Origin: Methylobacterium amylolyticum
GTDB taxonomy: Bacteria; Pseudomonadota; Alphaproteobacteria; Rhizobiales; Beijerinckiaceae
Assembly: GCF_030700245.1 (NCBI RefSeq)
Contig: NZ_JAUYZI010000003.1
Coordinates: forward strand, 62,001 to 126,000
Direction: 5' to 3'
Length of the DNA: 64,000 bases
Part shown: positions 8,621-17,415 of the stretch, piece after piece
Layout: every line of letters starts with the position of its first letter
How positions within the stretch are numbered: position 1 is the first letter of the stretch
Translations under genes and position numbers: made by a program
The notes under the pieces: model-generated
Databases searched by the model: none
Told to the model about the DNA's origin: nothing
What the model saw: only the letters and a program-made list of their open reading frames with translations

Positions 8621-9576
8621 GCCCCCTCCCGTGTCGGTCCGGATGAAGACCCCGGTGCCGCGCCCTGCGCCGCCCCGGGTGCAGCCCCGGGGGCAGCCCC
8701 TTGCGCCGCCGCCTGCCGCGCCCGCATCCGCGCCTGGAGGCGGGTGCGGCGCGCCGCGATCACCGTGCCGTTCACCTCGCCGCCGAACAGGAACATGGCG
8801 GCGAGCCAGTAGACGAACACCAGGAACACCATCGCGGTGGCCAGCCCCCCGTAGGTGGAGGCGTAGGCGTTCGAGAACCGCTCCAGATAGTAGCCGAAGC
8901 CGAGCCCGGCGAGGAACCACAGCAGCAGCGTCACCGCGATCCCCGGCAGGACCGAGAGGATCGAGCGGCGCCCGGCCGCCACGAACTTGTGGGCGATGAC
9001 GAGGATGACGGCGAGCAGGAGCGCGGTGATCCCGATCCGGGCGATGGCCACCGTCAGGCTCAGCGGCTCCAGCCCCGGCGCGACGAGCACGACGTTGCGC
9101 CAGATCAGCGGCCCGAGCACCACGAGCAGCGCGAAGGCCAGCATCGCGAAGGCGCCGCAGACGACGTAGCCGATCGATTCGAGCCGGGTCAGCCACCACG
9201 GCCGCATCTCGCGCAGGCCGTAGGCGCGGTTGAGCCCGACCCGCAGCGACTCGACCCCGGAGGAGGAGAAGTACAGGGCGAGGGCCGCGCCGAGCGTCAG
9301 CACCCCGCCGCGCTGCTCGGTGAGCACCCGGTGGACCTCCCCCGCGATCGGCCCGGCGATCTCCCGCGGCCACGCGTCGAAGATCAGGGTGCCGGCCTCG
9401 TCGGCCAGCGACTGCGTGCCGAACAGGCCGGCGAGCGCGGCGAGCAGGATCAGGAACGGGAACAGCGAGGTCAGGATCGACAGGGCGATGTGGCTCGCGA
9501 TCGCCCAGCCGTCGTGGGCGACGAAGCGCTGCGCGGCGAGCCCCGCGACTTCGAGACCGGAGCGGAAGGGTTTCAC
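8617..9576 (-). CDS. YihY/UPF0761 family inner membrane protein with a repetitive Ala-Pro-Gly tail
   Basis: Polytopic membrane protein of about 319 residues. From the GTG at 9576 the sequence opens with a KPFRSG segment, then an amphipathic stretch with HDGWAIASHIALS and SLFPFLILLAALAG, the hallmark of the YihY family. Roughly six membrane segments follow, with FSSSGVESLRVGLNRAYG in a loop and YGGLATAMVFLVFVYW near the end. The last 30 residues repeat AAPGAAPGAAQG, a low-complexity tail. An in-frame ATG at 9711 would add 45 disordered residues. The family was once called ribonuclease BN by mistake; its function is unknown. It overlaps the hydrolase gene by four bases. Confidence 0.8.
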   Translation of the reverse strand: MKPFRSGLEVAGLAAQRFVAHDGWAIASHIALSILTSLFPFLILLAALAGLFGTQSLADEAGTLIFDAWPREIAGPIAGEVHRVLTEQRGGVLTLGAALALYFSSSGVESLRVGLNRAYGLREMRPWWLTRLESIGYVVCGAFAMLAFALLVVLGPLIWRNVVLVAPGLEPLSLTVAIARIGITALLLAVILVIAHKFVAAGRRSILSVLPGIAVTLLLWFLAGLGFGYYLERFSNAYASTYGGLATAMVFLVFVYWLAAMFLFGGEVNGTVIAARRTRLQARMRARQAAAQGAAPGAAPGAAQGAAPGSSSGPTREGA

Positions 9577-9800
9577 GCGCTCGAACCGTCCTCGCGGCTC
9601 CGCGGCACCGTCGCGCCGCTCCGCGCCCGTCGATGGCCGCGGCGGGGCCGGCCCGTCAATGGCGCCGGGCGGCGCCCGGCGCGATCGGCCGGCGGTGACG
9701 CCTCCCGGCAACGCCGGGCCGCAGACGCCCGGTTCTGTCGCGGGGCGGGCGCGAACGCCGTTGCCGCCGGGCCCGGCGCCGTGCAGGCGTCGCCCCCGAC

Positions 9801-10691
9801 ATGCTCCGCTCCCCGATCCTGCCGCGCCGCGCCGCGGATCTCGCCCCCGGCCTGTTCGTCCTGATCTGGGCGACCGGGTTCATCGTCGCTCGGGGCATCG
9901 CCCCGCACATGGACGCCTTCACCTTCTCGGCCCTGCGCTTCGCGGCGGTGACGCTGGTGCTCGGCCTCGTGGCGCTCGCGGCCGGCGCGCGCTTCCCGGG
10001 CACCGGGGCGCGCTGGGGCGGCCCGCTGGTCGCCGGATTCCTGATGCAGGGGGTCTACCTGTGCGGGACGCTCTGGGCCGTGAGCCGCGGGCTGCCCGCG
10101 GGCATCGCCGCCCTCGTCGGCAGCCTGCAACCGCTGATGACCGCGGGGCTCGCCGGCCCGCTGCTCGGCGAGCGCGTCAGCGGCCGGCGGATCCTCGGCA
10201 TCGTCCTCGGCTTCGCCGGGGCGGGCCTCGTGCTCGCCCCGAAGGTCGGCGCCGCGGACCCCGCCGGGATCCCGCCGACGGCGCTCGCCGTCTCCTTCGC
10301 GGCGGTCGTCGCGCTCACGCTCGGTACCCTGTGGCAGAAGCGGGCCGGCGGGGGCGGGGACGTGCTCGCCGACGCGGTGATCCAGTTTCTCGGCGGCCTT
10401 GCCTGCGCCGTGCCGCTCGCGCTCCTCCTCGGCAGCCGGACGATCGATCCCGCCCCGGCCCTGTGGTTCGGGCTCGGTTGGGCGGTGGTCGTCAACTCGG
10501 TCGCCGGAATCCTGCTGCTGCTGGCGTTGATCCGGCGCGGCGCGGTGGCGGGGGTCGCCTCGCTGTTCTTCCTCGTGCCGCCGGTCGCCGCGGCGATGGG
10601 CTACGCCCTGTTCGGCGAGGCCCTGACGCTCGTGCAGATCGGCGGCATGGTGCTGGCGGCGCTCGGCGTCGCCGTGGCGAGCCGGGGCTGA
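9801..10691 (+). CDS. EamA/DMT-superfamily transporter
   Basis: Ten-helix drug/metabolite transporter of 296 residues made of two EamA repeats. The first runs from about residue 12 (LFVLIWATGFIVARGIAP) to about 135; the second from about 150 (ALAVSFAAVVALTLGTLWQKRAG) to the end (LFGEALTLVQIGGMVLAALG). These blocks are characteristic of RhtA/YdcZ-like exporters of amino acids and other small metabolites. It stands alone between a divergently oriented YihY gene and the Rieske reductase. The substrate cannot be predicted. Confidence 0.88.
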   Translation: MLRSPILPRRAADLAPGLFVLIWATGFIVARGIAPHMDAFTFSALRFAAVTLVLGLVALAAGARFPGTGARWGGPLVAGFLMQGVYLCGTLWAVSRGLPAGIAALVGSLQPLMTAGLAGPLLGERVSGRRILGIVLGFAGAGLVLAPKVGAADPAGIPPTALAVSFAAVVALTLGTLWQKRAGGGGDVLADAVIQFLGGLACAVPLALLLGSRTIDPAPALWFGLGWAVVVNSVAGILLLLALIRRGAVAGVASLFFLVPPVAAAMGYALFGEALTLVQIGGMVLAALGVAVASRG

Positions 10692-10796
10692 GCCGGCGCC
10701 GCATCGTCGCGGGTCGGCAACCTCCGCGGCGTCCGGGACTTACTGCGGCGGAACCGGGCGCGCGGGCGCCCGGCGGGGAGGGGGCGTCGAGGGCGC

Positions 10797-12335
10797 ATGC
10801 CGCAGGAGATCCGGATCCGGCTCGATGCCATCCCCCTCGGCGGCAAGGCCGAGGGCGCGTCCGGCGACGACAAGGTCCTGTTCGTGCGCGACGCGGGGGG
10901 TGTTCGTGCCTTCCAGGCGACATGTCCCCATCTCGGCGCGCCGCTCGCCAAGGGCGAGATCTGCGGGAGCCGCCTCTACTGCCCCTGGCACAAGGCCGCC
11001 TTCGACCTCGCCGACGGCGCCCTCGCCGAGCCGCCCGCCCTCGAACCGCTGACCCGCTTCCCCGTCCGGATCGAGGGCGACGAGGCGGTGGCGACCCTGG
11101 CGCCCGAGCCCGCCGCCCCGAAGCCGGCCCGCGCCGAGGCCGGCAGCGTGCTCGTCGTCGGCACCGGCGCTGCGGCCGTCGCCTGCGTGACGAGCCTGCG
11201 CCGCGCGGGATTCGCGGGTCCGATCACGATGGTCGGCCGCGAGCCGCATCCGCCCTACGACCGGACCAAGCTGTCCAAGCAGTTCCTGGCCAAGCCGACC
11301 CCGCCGGAAAAGACGTGGCTGGAGCCCGACTTCGCCGCCGCGCACGGGATCGAGCGGATCGTGGCCGAGGCGGTCCGGATCGATCCCTCCGCCCGCAGCG
11401 TCGGCCTGGCGGACGGGCGCACCCGCGCGGCGGACGCCCTGGTGATCGCCACCGGCAGCCGCGCCGCGATCCCCGATTTCCCCGGCACCGACCTGCCCGG
11501 CGTGATGACCCTGCGCAGCCTCGACGACGCGGTCCGCCTCAGCGCGGCGGCGGAGGAGGCGAAGCGCGTCGTGGTGGTCGGCGCCGGCTTCATCGGGCTT
11601 GAGGCCGCGGCCTTCCTGACCAAGCGCGGGCTCGACGTGACCGTGCTCGCCCGCGAGCCGGTCCCGTTCGCCCAGCGGTTCGGCGAAGCGGTCGGCGCGG
11701 CGCTCAAGGCGTATCACGCCGGCAACGGCGTGCGCTTCGAGACCGGGCGCGTCGCCCGCGTCACCGGGAGCGGGCGCGTCGCGGCGGTGGAGACGCAGGA
11801 CGGCCGCGCGCTGCCGGCCGACCTCGTTTTGATCGGCGCGGGCGCCGCCCCGGAGACGGGGACCATCGCAGGCCTCGCCCCCAACGAGAGCGGCGGCCTG
11901 CCGGTCGGCGGCGATCTCCGGATCGCCGAGCGCGCCTGGATCGCCGGGGACATCGCCGCCTTCCCCGAGCGCGGCAGCGGGACGCGGGCGCGCATCGAGC
12001 ACTGGCGCCTCGCCCAGCAGCACGGGCTGCACGTCGCCCGCGCGATCCTCGGGGATCGGAGCGACTTCGCGGGCGCGCCGTTCTTCTGGAGCAACCAGGG
12101 CGACAAGCGCCTCGACTACGGCGGCTACGCCCCGGGCTTCGACCGGATCATCCTCCAGGGCGACGCGGACGCGCTCGACTTCATCGCCTTCTACGTCCGC
12201 GATGATCGGGTGACGGCAGCCTGCAGCATCGGGCGCAACGCCGCCTTCACGGCCTTCCTGCACCTGCTCGGCGAGGGACGGGTGCCGAGCCCGGCGGCGA
12301 TCGAGGCAGGCGCCGACCTGCGGGCGCTCGCGTGA
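10797..12335 (+). CDS. Rieske [2Fe-2S] / FAD-dependent pyridine nucleotide-disulfide oxidoreductase (AIFM3-like)
   Basis: A 512-residue fusion. Residues 1-105 form a Rieske ferredoxin domain with ligands Cys43/His45 (CPHLG) and Cys62/His65 (CPWH). A two-dinucleotide-fold reductase follows: FAD-binding GTGAAAVACV near residue 123, a PPYDRTKLSK segment characteristic of ferredoxin reductases of the BenA/AIF type, and NAD-binding VGAGFIGLEAA near 260. A C-terminal reductase domain has the WSNQGDKRLDYGG stretch, from about 420. The layout equals AIFM3/Nfrl-type proteins: electrons would pass from NADH via FAD to the Rieske centre or a partner. There is no signal peptide, so it is cytoplasmic. No oxygenase partner is adjacent. 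A purine-rich GGGGAGGGGG precedes the ATG. Confidence 0.9.
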   Translation: MPQEIRIRLDAIPLGGKAEGASGDDKVLFVRDAGGVRAFQATCPHLGAPLAKGEICGSRLYCPWHKAAFDLADGALAEPPALEPLTRFPVRIEGDEAVATLAPEPAAPKPARAEAGSVLVVGTGAAAVACVTSLRRAGFAGPITMVGREPHPPYDRTKLSKQFLAKPTPPEKTWLEPDFAAAHGIERIVAEAVRIDPSARSVGLADGRTRAADALVIATGSRAAIPDFPGTDLPGVMTLRSLDDAVRLSAAAEEAKRVVVVGAGFIGLEAAAFLTKRGLDVTVLAREPVPFAQRFGEAVGAALKAYHAGNGVRFETGRVARVTGSGRVAAVETQDGRALPADLVLIGAGAAPETGTIAGLAPNESGGLPVGGDLRIAERAWIAGDIAAFPERGSGTRARIEHWRLAQQHGLHVARAILGDRSDFAGAPFFWSNQGDKRLDYGGYAPGFDRIILQGDADALDFIAFYVRDDRVTAACSIGRNAAFTAFLHLLGEGRVPSPAAIEAGADLRALA

Positions 12336-12396
12336 CCGACATCCGGGGTCCGGCCGCCGGGCCCCCGCAAGCGCGCTTCGCGCGGGAGGAGACCGC

Positions 12397-12603
12397 ATGA
12401 ACTCCATCGTCGTCGTCGCCCTGGTCTGCGCCGCCTCGGTCCAGGCCCCGGACTGCTCGCGCGAGACCGCGCTCGACGTGATCACGGGGCCCGCCCACAC
12501 CCTCCAGGAATGCCTGATCCAGGGGCCGGTGCTCGCCGCCAATGCCGGCTTCAAGGGCGAGGACGGGGCCTACGTGAAGACCCGCTGCGAGCCCAAGCGC
12601 TGA
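12397..12603 (+). CDS. Small secreted cysteine-containing hypothetical protein
   Basis: Predicted 68-residue protein opening with a short hydrophobic stretch (IVVVALVCAASVQA) that looks like a cleavable signal sequence, then about 50 residues with cysteines in APDCS, QECL and TRCEP. A GGAGGAG sequence sits just upstream of the ATG, which supports translation. It follows the Rieske reductase in the same direction, 61 bases after its stop, so may be cotranscribed. I do not recognise a family. The spaced cysteines suggest a disulfide-stabilised periplasmic peptide, but this is inference. Confidence 0.6.
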   Translation: MNSIVVVALVCAASVQAPDCSRETALDVITGPAHTLQECLIQGPVLAANAGFKGEDGAYVKTRCEPKR

Positions 12604-12608
12604 CGCGC

Positions 12609-12630
12609 GTCTTCAACTTCAGTTCAAGAC
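12609..12630. promoter_or_regulatory. Imperfect inverted repeat upstream of mcd, candidate operator
   Basis: Nine-base arms (12609-12617 and 12622-12630, one mismatch) around TTCA, in an unusually AT-richer stretch 83 bases before the mcd start. It could be a regulator-binding site. The only support is the symmetry and position. Confidence 0.35.
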
Positions 12631-12712
12631 CAGAGCAACGGAATCTGTTTCGGGCCCGGCGCCGGACGCGGTAGAAGGCGCCCGAACAGATCGTCAGACG
12701 CGAGCCAACGCC

Positions 12713-14395
12713 ATGTCCGCATCCCCCGCCGTCCAGTCCGAGCCGCAGGACGTCGTCGCCCTCGTGAGAGACGCGGGCCAGAGCGCCAAGAAGCTGGTGG
12801 CCGAGGCCACGCGGCGCGTGCGCGCCCGGGTGCTCGGCACCGACGGGCGGATCGACGCCGCCAAGCTCGAAGCGCAGCAGCACGCCGCCCACGGGCTGGC
12901 GTGGCTCGCGACCTACGCCGAGGCGGTGGCCGAACTCGGCGGCTACGCCGAGCGGCTGACCGCGGAGGGCCGCTTCGGGGAGACCGAGGCGCTGCTCGTG
13001 CGGATCGGCGCGGGCGAGTACCTGGAGCAGCTCTTCTCCGGCATCCCGATGAGCCAGGGCGAGATGGTCCGCCCGACCGGCTCGATCGGCCTGTCGGCGA
13101 AGGAAGTGGCGCAGTTCCGCACCGATGCGGTCGAGGCGGTGATCGCCGAGGGCAACACGCCGGAGAACCGCGCGGCCCTGGTCGCGCTGATGCGGGACGG
13201 CGGCGGCGCGGCGACGGTGGGCGCCTCCGGCCTCGACGAGGACATGGAGGCGATCCGCTCCGAGATGCGCCGCTTCGGCAAGGCCGAGGTGGTCGATCAG
13301 GCGCACGAGTGGCACTTGAAGAACGCCTACATCCCGATGTCCGTCGTCGAGAAGATGGCCGAACTCGGCGTGTTCGGGCTGACGATCCCCGAGGAGTACG
13401 GCGGCATGGGCATGCCCAAGGCCGCGATGTGCGTGGTCTCGGAGGAATTGTCTCGCGCCTATATCGGCGTCGGCTCGCTCGGCACCCGCTCGGAGATCGC
13501 CGCCGAGCTGATCCTGTGCGGCGGCACCGAGGAGCAGAAGAGCCGCTTCCTGCCGCGCATCGCCTCCGGTGAGATCCTGCCCACCGCCGTGTTCACCGAG
13601 CCGAACACCGGCTCCGACCTCGCGAGCTTGCGCACCCGCGCGGTGAAGGAGGGCGACGCCTGGAAGATCACCGGCAACAAGACCTGGATCACCCATCCCG
13701 TCCGCGCCGACATCATGACGGTGCTGGTGCGCACCAAGCCGGAGGAGAAGGGCCACAAGGGCCTCTCCATGCTGATCGCCGAGAAGCCGCGCGGGGACGA
13801 CGCGAACCCCTTCCCGGTCGACGGCCTGTCGGGCGGCGAGATCGAGGTGCTCGGCTACCGCGGCATGAAGGAGTACGAGCTGGCCTTCGAGGGGTTCGAA
13901 GTGCCCGCCGCCAACCTCCTCGGCGAGGTCGAGGGCAAGGGCTTCGCCCAGCTCATGCAGACCTTCGAATCGGCCCGCATCCAGACGGCGGCCCGGGCCA
14001 TCGGCGTCGCGCAGGCCGCCCTCGACGTGGCCTCGCGCTACGCCGAGGAGCGGGTGCAGTTCGGCAAGGCGCTGGTCAACTTCCCGCGCGTGTCCGACAA
14101 GCTCGCGATGATGGCGGTGGAGATCAACATCGCCCGCCAGCTCACCTACTTCTCCGCCCGCGAGAAGGACGCGGGCAAGCGCTGCGACCTCGAAGCGGGA
14201 ATGGCCAAGCTGCTCGGCGCCCGCGTCGCCTGGGCGGCCGCCGACAACGCCCTCCAGATCCACGGCGGCAACGGCTTCGCCCTGGAGTACCAGGTCAGCC
14301 GCCTGCTCTGCGACGCGCGCATCCTCTCGATCTTCGAGGGCGCGGCCGAGATCCAGGCACAGGTGATCGCCCGGCGGCTGCTGGAGACCGCCTGA
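12713..14395 (+). CDS. mcd: (2S)-methylsuccinyl-CoA dehydrogenase, ethylmalonyl-CoA pathway
   Basis: FAD-dependent acyl-CoA dehydrogenase of 560 residues. Ordinary family members are about 380 residues; this one carries a roughly 160-residue helical N-terminal extension (SAKKLVAEATRRVR, a GLAWLATYAEAV helix, and IPMSQGEMVRP). That extension is the diagnostic feature of methylsuccinyl-CoA dehydrogenase, which oxidises methylsuccinyl-CoA to mesaconyl-CoA. The core shows family signature 1 (FTEPNTGSDLASL, near residue 300) and signature 2 (IHGGNGFALEY through ILSIFEGAAEIQ at the C-terminus). In methylotrophic alphaproteobacteria the pathway regenerates glyoxylate for the serine cycle and is needed for growth on C1 and C2 compounds and for PHB turnover. 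Assigned from architecture; a close homologue acting on another branched acyl-CoA cannot be fully excluded. Confidence 0.85.
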   Translation: MSASPAVQSEPQDVVALVRDAGQSAKKLVAEATRRVRARVLGTDGRIDAAKLEAQQHAAHGLAWLATYAEAVAELGGYAERLTAEGRFGETEALLVRIGAGEYLEQLFSGIPMSQGEMVRPTGSIGLSAKEVAQFRTDAVEAVIAEGNTPENRAALVALMRDGGGAATVGASGLDEDMEAIRSEMRRFGKAEVVDQAHEWHLKNAYIPMSVVEKMAELGVFGLTIPEEYGGMGMPKAAMCVVSEELSRAYIGVGSLGTRSEIAAELILCGGTEEQKSRFLPRIASGEILPTAVFTEPNTGSDLASLRTRAVKEGDAWKITGNKTWITHPVRADIMTVLVRTKPEEKGHKGLSMLIAEKPRGDDANPFPVDGLSGGEIEVLGYRGMKEYELAFEGFEVPAANLLGEVEGKGFAQLMQTFESARIQTAARAIGVAQAALDVASRYAEERVQFGKALVNFPRVSDKLAMMAVEINIARQLTYFSAREKDAGKRCDLEAGMAKLLGARVAWAAADNALQIHGGNGFALEYQVSRLLCDARILSIFEGAAEIQAQVIARRLLETA

Positions 14396-14403
14396 GGCGG
14401 TAA

Positions 14404-14431
14404 GGCCCGTCCCGGCCGGCCGGGGCGGGCC
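14404..14431. terminator. Terminator-like hairpin between convergent mcd and a small gene
   Basis: A 12-bp GC stem with one G-U pair (arms 14404-14415 and 14420-14431) in the 46 bases separating two convergent stops. It may serve both strands; there is no T-tract. Confidence 0.5.
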
Positions 14432-14441
14432 AACGGGCTTC

Positions 14442-14618
14442 CTACTTCGTCACCTTCACCGAGACCGGATCGCTCGACGGGAACGTCTCCTCCAGCGCCT
14501 CATCGAGCCGCTCGTTCATCTTCTCCTGCTTGTTGTCCGGGTTGGTCTTGTCGCCCGGCTTGGCGCTGCCCTGCTGGAAGCCGGGCTTGTCGGTCTGCGC
14601 CTTCTGATCGTCGGTCAT
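14442..14618 (-). CDS. Small protein with the ETFPSSDP motif
   Basis: Predicted soluble protein of 58 residues, very hydrophilic in its first 35 residues (rich in Lys, Gln, Asp and Asn). It ends in a LDEALEETFPSSDPVSV segment, a short motif seen at the ends of many small alphaproteobacterial proteins. The start at 14618 is favoured because a GAGGAGA ribosome-binding site lies just upstream; the in-frame start at 14675 is less well placed. No function is known to me. It stands alone between mcd and a glycosyltransferase gene. Confidence 0.65.
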   Translation of the reverse strand: MTDDQKAQTDKPGFQQGSAKPGDKTNPDNKQEKMNERLDEALEETFPSSDPVSVKVTK

Positions 14619-14749
14619 CGCGTCTCCTCGGGTCGTCACGGGGGCACCCGCGCGGGGGGGCCGGTCGCGGTTCAACGCGAGGCGGCGCCGGTGTTTCCGT
14701 TTTTTCGGGGGACGCGGCGTTCACGCTGCGCCGCCGTCGGCGTGCCGGG

Positions 14750-16012
14750 TCAGGCGGGCACGGGCGCGGAGGCGTGGCGGGCCGGCGCGCCGCGCACGGT
14801 CGCGCCGCGCATCACCGCCTCGTAGACCGCGCTCAGCCGGTCGAGATGGGCGTCGGGGGTCAGCGGCGCCGCCCAGTAGCGGGCGTGCGCCGCCCGGCCC
14901 ATCCGGCGGCTCACGCCGTCGTCGGACAGGCGGCGCAGGTGGGCGGCGAGCGCGTCCGCGTCGCCCGAACGGAACCAGAAGCCGGTCTCCCCGTCGACCA
15001 CCGCCTCGCGGCCGGCGCAGGCGTCGCTGACGATCACCGGCGTCCCGCAGGCCAGCGCCTCGTAGACGGTGAGCGGCTGGCCCTCGTACCAGACGCTCGG
15101 GAAGACCAGCGCGCGGGCCTCCCGCATCAGCGCCTGCACCGCGCCCGCGTCCCGCCAGCCGAGCATCACCGCCTCGGGATAGCGCGCCTCCAGGTCCGCC
15201 CGCTCGGTGCCGTCGCCGACGAACACGGCCCGGACCCCGGCCCGACGCGCGGCCTCCGCGAAGACCGGCGCGCCCTTCTCGGTCGAGACCCGGCCGACGA
15301 ACAGGAAATCGCCCGGCGCCCCCTCGCCCGGCGGGGCGGGCGCCACGGAGATCGGGTTGTCGACCCGGTGGAAGACGGTGCCGCGCGGCAGCAGAGGCCG
15401 GATCACGCTCTCTTGCAGGTCGCTGATCGTGATCACGTCGTGGAACAGCTCCGGGAGCCGCGCCACCTGCGCGAGGCCGACGTGGCGCAGCATCCGCGCC
15501 ACCTTGCGGGGATAGCTGCGCATGTCGCAGTCGGTGGTGACGCAGGACGCCGACATCGGCGCCCGCCGACAGATCGCCTCCGCCCGGTAATCGTAGAAGC
15601 CGCCCGTGGGGCAGACCATGAAGAACTCGTGCATCGTGTAGAGGCACGGCAGGCCCGAGGCCCGCAGCGCCGGGCCGATCGCCGGCGACAGCGCCTTGGC
15701 GAAGGCGTGGACGTGGACCAGCGTGTCGCGGGCGTCGTACCGGGCGAGCTCGGCGGCCAGAGCCCGGGCCGCGCGCCCGTTCCAGATCGCCTGGGCGGCG
15801 AAGGCCAGCTTGTTGCGGGCGGTCGTCACGTCGTCCTGGTCGAGGCAGACGACGCGCACGCCGGCGGGCTCGAGGCGCGGATCGACCGGGCCGACCGCCG
15901 CGAACAGGCTGACGCGCACGCCTCGGCCGGCGAGGCCGAGGGCGGACTCGATCGCGACCTTAGCCTGGCCGCCGTTGATCGCGGCGTGGTCGGCGACGAG
16001 GACGACGTGCAC
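14750..16012 (-). CDS. GT4-family glycosyltransferase with four-cysteine insert
   Basis: Two-domain GT-B glycosyltransferase of 420 residues. The acceptor-binding N-domain begins MHVVLVADH with GGQAKVA; the C-domain has VGRVSTEKGAPVF and GWRDAGAVQ. The nucleotide-sugar site is in FPSVWYEGQPLTVYEALACGTPVI (the E-x7-E motif of GT4 enzymes lies in YEGQPLTVYEAL). Cysteines at 134, 148, 157 and 162 (spacing C-x13-C-x8-C-x4-C) form an insert after the MHEFF segment. It is divergent from a paralogue at 16120 that has the same cysteine positions. Probable role in an extracellular or capsular glycan; sugar and acceptor unknown. A 107-base intergenic region separates the two starts. Confidence 0.85.
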   Translation of the reverse strand: MHVVLVADHAAINGGQAKVAIESALGLAGRGVRVSLFAAVGPVDPRLEPAGVRVVCLDQDDVTTARNKLAFAAQAIWNGRAARALAAELARYDARDTLVHVHAFAKALSPAIGPALRASGLPCLYTMHEFFMVCPTGGFYDYRAEAICRRAPMSASCVTTDCDMRSYPRKVARMLRHVGLAQVARLPELFHDVITISDLQESVIRPLLPRGTVFHRVDNPISVAPAPPGEGAPGDFLFVGRVSTEKGAPVFAEAARRAGVRAVFVGDGTERADLEARYPEAVMLGWRDAGAVQALMREARALVFPSVWYEGQPLTVYEALACGTPVIVSDACAGREAVVDGETGFWFRSGDADALAAHLRRLSDDGVSRRMGRAAHARYWAAPLTPDAHLDRLSAVYEAVMRGATVRGAPARHASAPVPA

Positions 16013-16119
16013 GGCTTCGTTCCCCGTCCCGGTGGCTCCCGCGAGCGTAATCCCGGCGCGGTTGATCCCCCGTAAACCGGCCGCGCCTAGGCTGAAGGCA
16101 CCTGTCCCCGGGGCGCCGC

Positions 16120-17391
16120 ATGCACGTCGTGATCCTGGCCGAGTTCGCGTCCGCCAGCGGCGGTGCCGAGAAGGTCGCCCTCGAATCCGCCCGCGGCCTC
16201 GCCGAGTCCGGCGTCGACGTCACCTACATCCAGGGCATCACCGGTCCCGTGGACGATCTCCTCGACCACGCGCGGATCCGGCGGGTCGAGCTCGGGCTGC
16301 CGGACATCTGGTCGCTCGGGGCGGCGCGCGCGGCGGCGGCCGGGATCTGGCACGCGGCTGCCGCCGCGCGGCTCGCCGCCGCCCTCGACGGGCTGGCCCG
16401 GCGGCCGGACTGCGTCCACCTGCACCAGTGGACCCGCAGCCTGTCACCCGCCGTGTTCCCGGTCCTGTACCGCCCCGGTGCGCCGGTGGCGGTGACCCTG
16501 CACGACTACTTCCTCGCCTGCCCGAACGGCGTCTACTACCGGTTCGACCGGGGCGAGCCCTGCGCCCTGCGGCCGCTGTCGGCGGCCTGTCTCGCCGCGC
16601 CCTGCGACGCGCGCAGCCGCGCGCACAAGCTGGTGCGCGTCGCCCGCACCGCCGTGCTGAGCCGGGTCCTGGCGGGCCGGCCGCTCCACGCGGTGCACGT
16701 CTGCGACGCCAGCCGGCGTCGGATGGGCGACCTGCTCGGCGGCTACCGGCTGACCCATCACCGGATCGACAACCCGGTGCGGGCCGCGGACGGGCCGCCC
16801 GCGGCCCCGGCCTCGGGCGACGCCGTCGCCTATGTCGGCCGGCTCACCCGCGAGAAGGGCGCCGACCTCGTGGCCGAGGCCGCCCGCGCCGCCGGGCTGC
16901 CGGCCCTGTTCATCGGCGACGGCCCGCTCGCCGACGACCTGCGCGCCCGCCCCGGCGTCGCGGTGATCGGCTGGCAGAAGCCCGAGGCGGTGTGGGAGAT
17001 CCTGCGGCGGCGCGCCCGCGCCCTCGCGGCACCCTCGCGCTGGTACGAGACCGGCCCGCTCACCGTCTACGAGGCGCTGGCGGCGGGCATTCCGGTGGTC
17101 GCCTCGGAGCGGTCGGGCGCCGCGGAGAAGGTCCGGCACGGGCAGACCGGGTTCGTGGTGGCACCGGAGGTCGGCCCCCTGGCCGAGGCCTTCGCGGCCC
17201 TGCGCGACGACGGGCGGGCCGCCGCCCTCGGCGCCGCGGCCCGGGAGTGGTTCCGGCGGGCGCCGATGGACCTCGCAACCCACGCCGCGGCGCTGCGGAC
17301 TTTCTATGAGGGCATGGGATTTCGGTCTGACGCGGTGCAGCATGCGGCGCGCACCCTCGGACCAGCGGCGCCGCCAATCGGAATGCCCTAG
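16120..17391 (+). CDS. GT4-family glycosyltransferase with four-cysteine insert (paralogue)
   Basis: GT-B glycosyltransferase of 423 residues, collinear with the divergent gene at 14750-16012. It opens MHVVILAEFASASGG, has LHDYFLACPNG in the N-domain, VGRLTREKGADLV and GWQKPEAV in the C-domain, and the GT4 donor-site motif in RWYETGPLTVYEALAAGIPVV. Cysteines again lie at 134, 148, 157 and 162, exactly the positions in its paralogue, although the surrounding residues differ. The last 20 residues after the final helix look unstructured. The pair probably arose by duplication and now adds successive or alternative sugars to one glycan; that is inference. Confidence 0.85.
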   Translation: MHVVILAEFASASGGAEKVALESARGLAESGVDVTYIQGITGPVDDLLDHARIRRVELGLPDIWSLGAARAAAAGIWHAAAAARLAAALDGLARRPDCVHLHQWTRSLSPAVFPVLYRPGAPVAVTLHDYFLACPNGVYYRFDRGEPCALRPLSAACLAAPCDARSRAHKLVRVARTAVLSRVLAGRPLHAVHVCDASRRRMGDLLGGYRLTHHRIDNPVRAADGPPAAPASGDAVAYVGRLTREKGADLVAEAARAAGLPALFIGDGPLADDLRARPGVAVIGWQKPEAVWEILRRRARALAAPSRWYETGPLTVYEALAAGIPVVASERSGAAEKVRHGQTGFVVAPEVGPLAEAFAALRDDGRAAALGAAAREWFRRAPMDLATHAAALRTFYEGMGFRSDAVQHAARTLGPAAPPIGMP

Positions 17392-17415
17392 TCGATCGCG
17401 CGCAAACTTTTTCGT

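Noticed and set aside
8617..9576. YihY protein as ribonuclease BN
   Set aside because: The old name came from a mapping error; no nuclease motif is present in this membrane protein.
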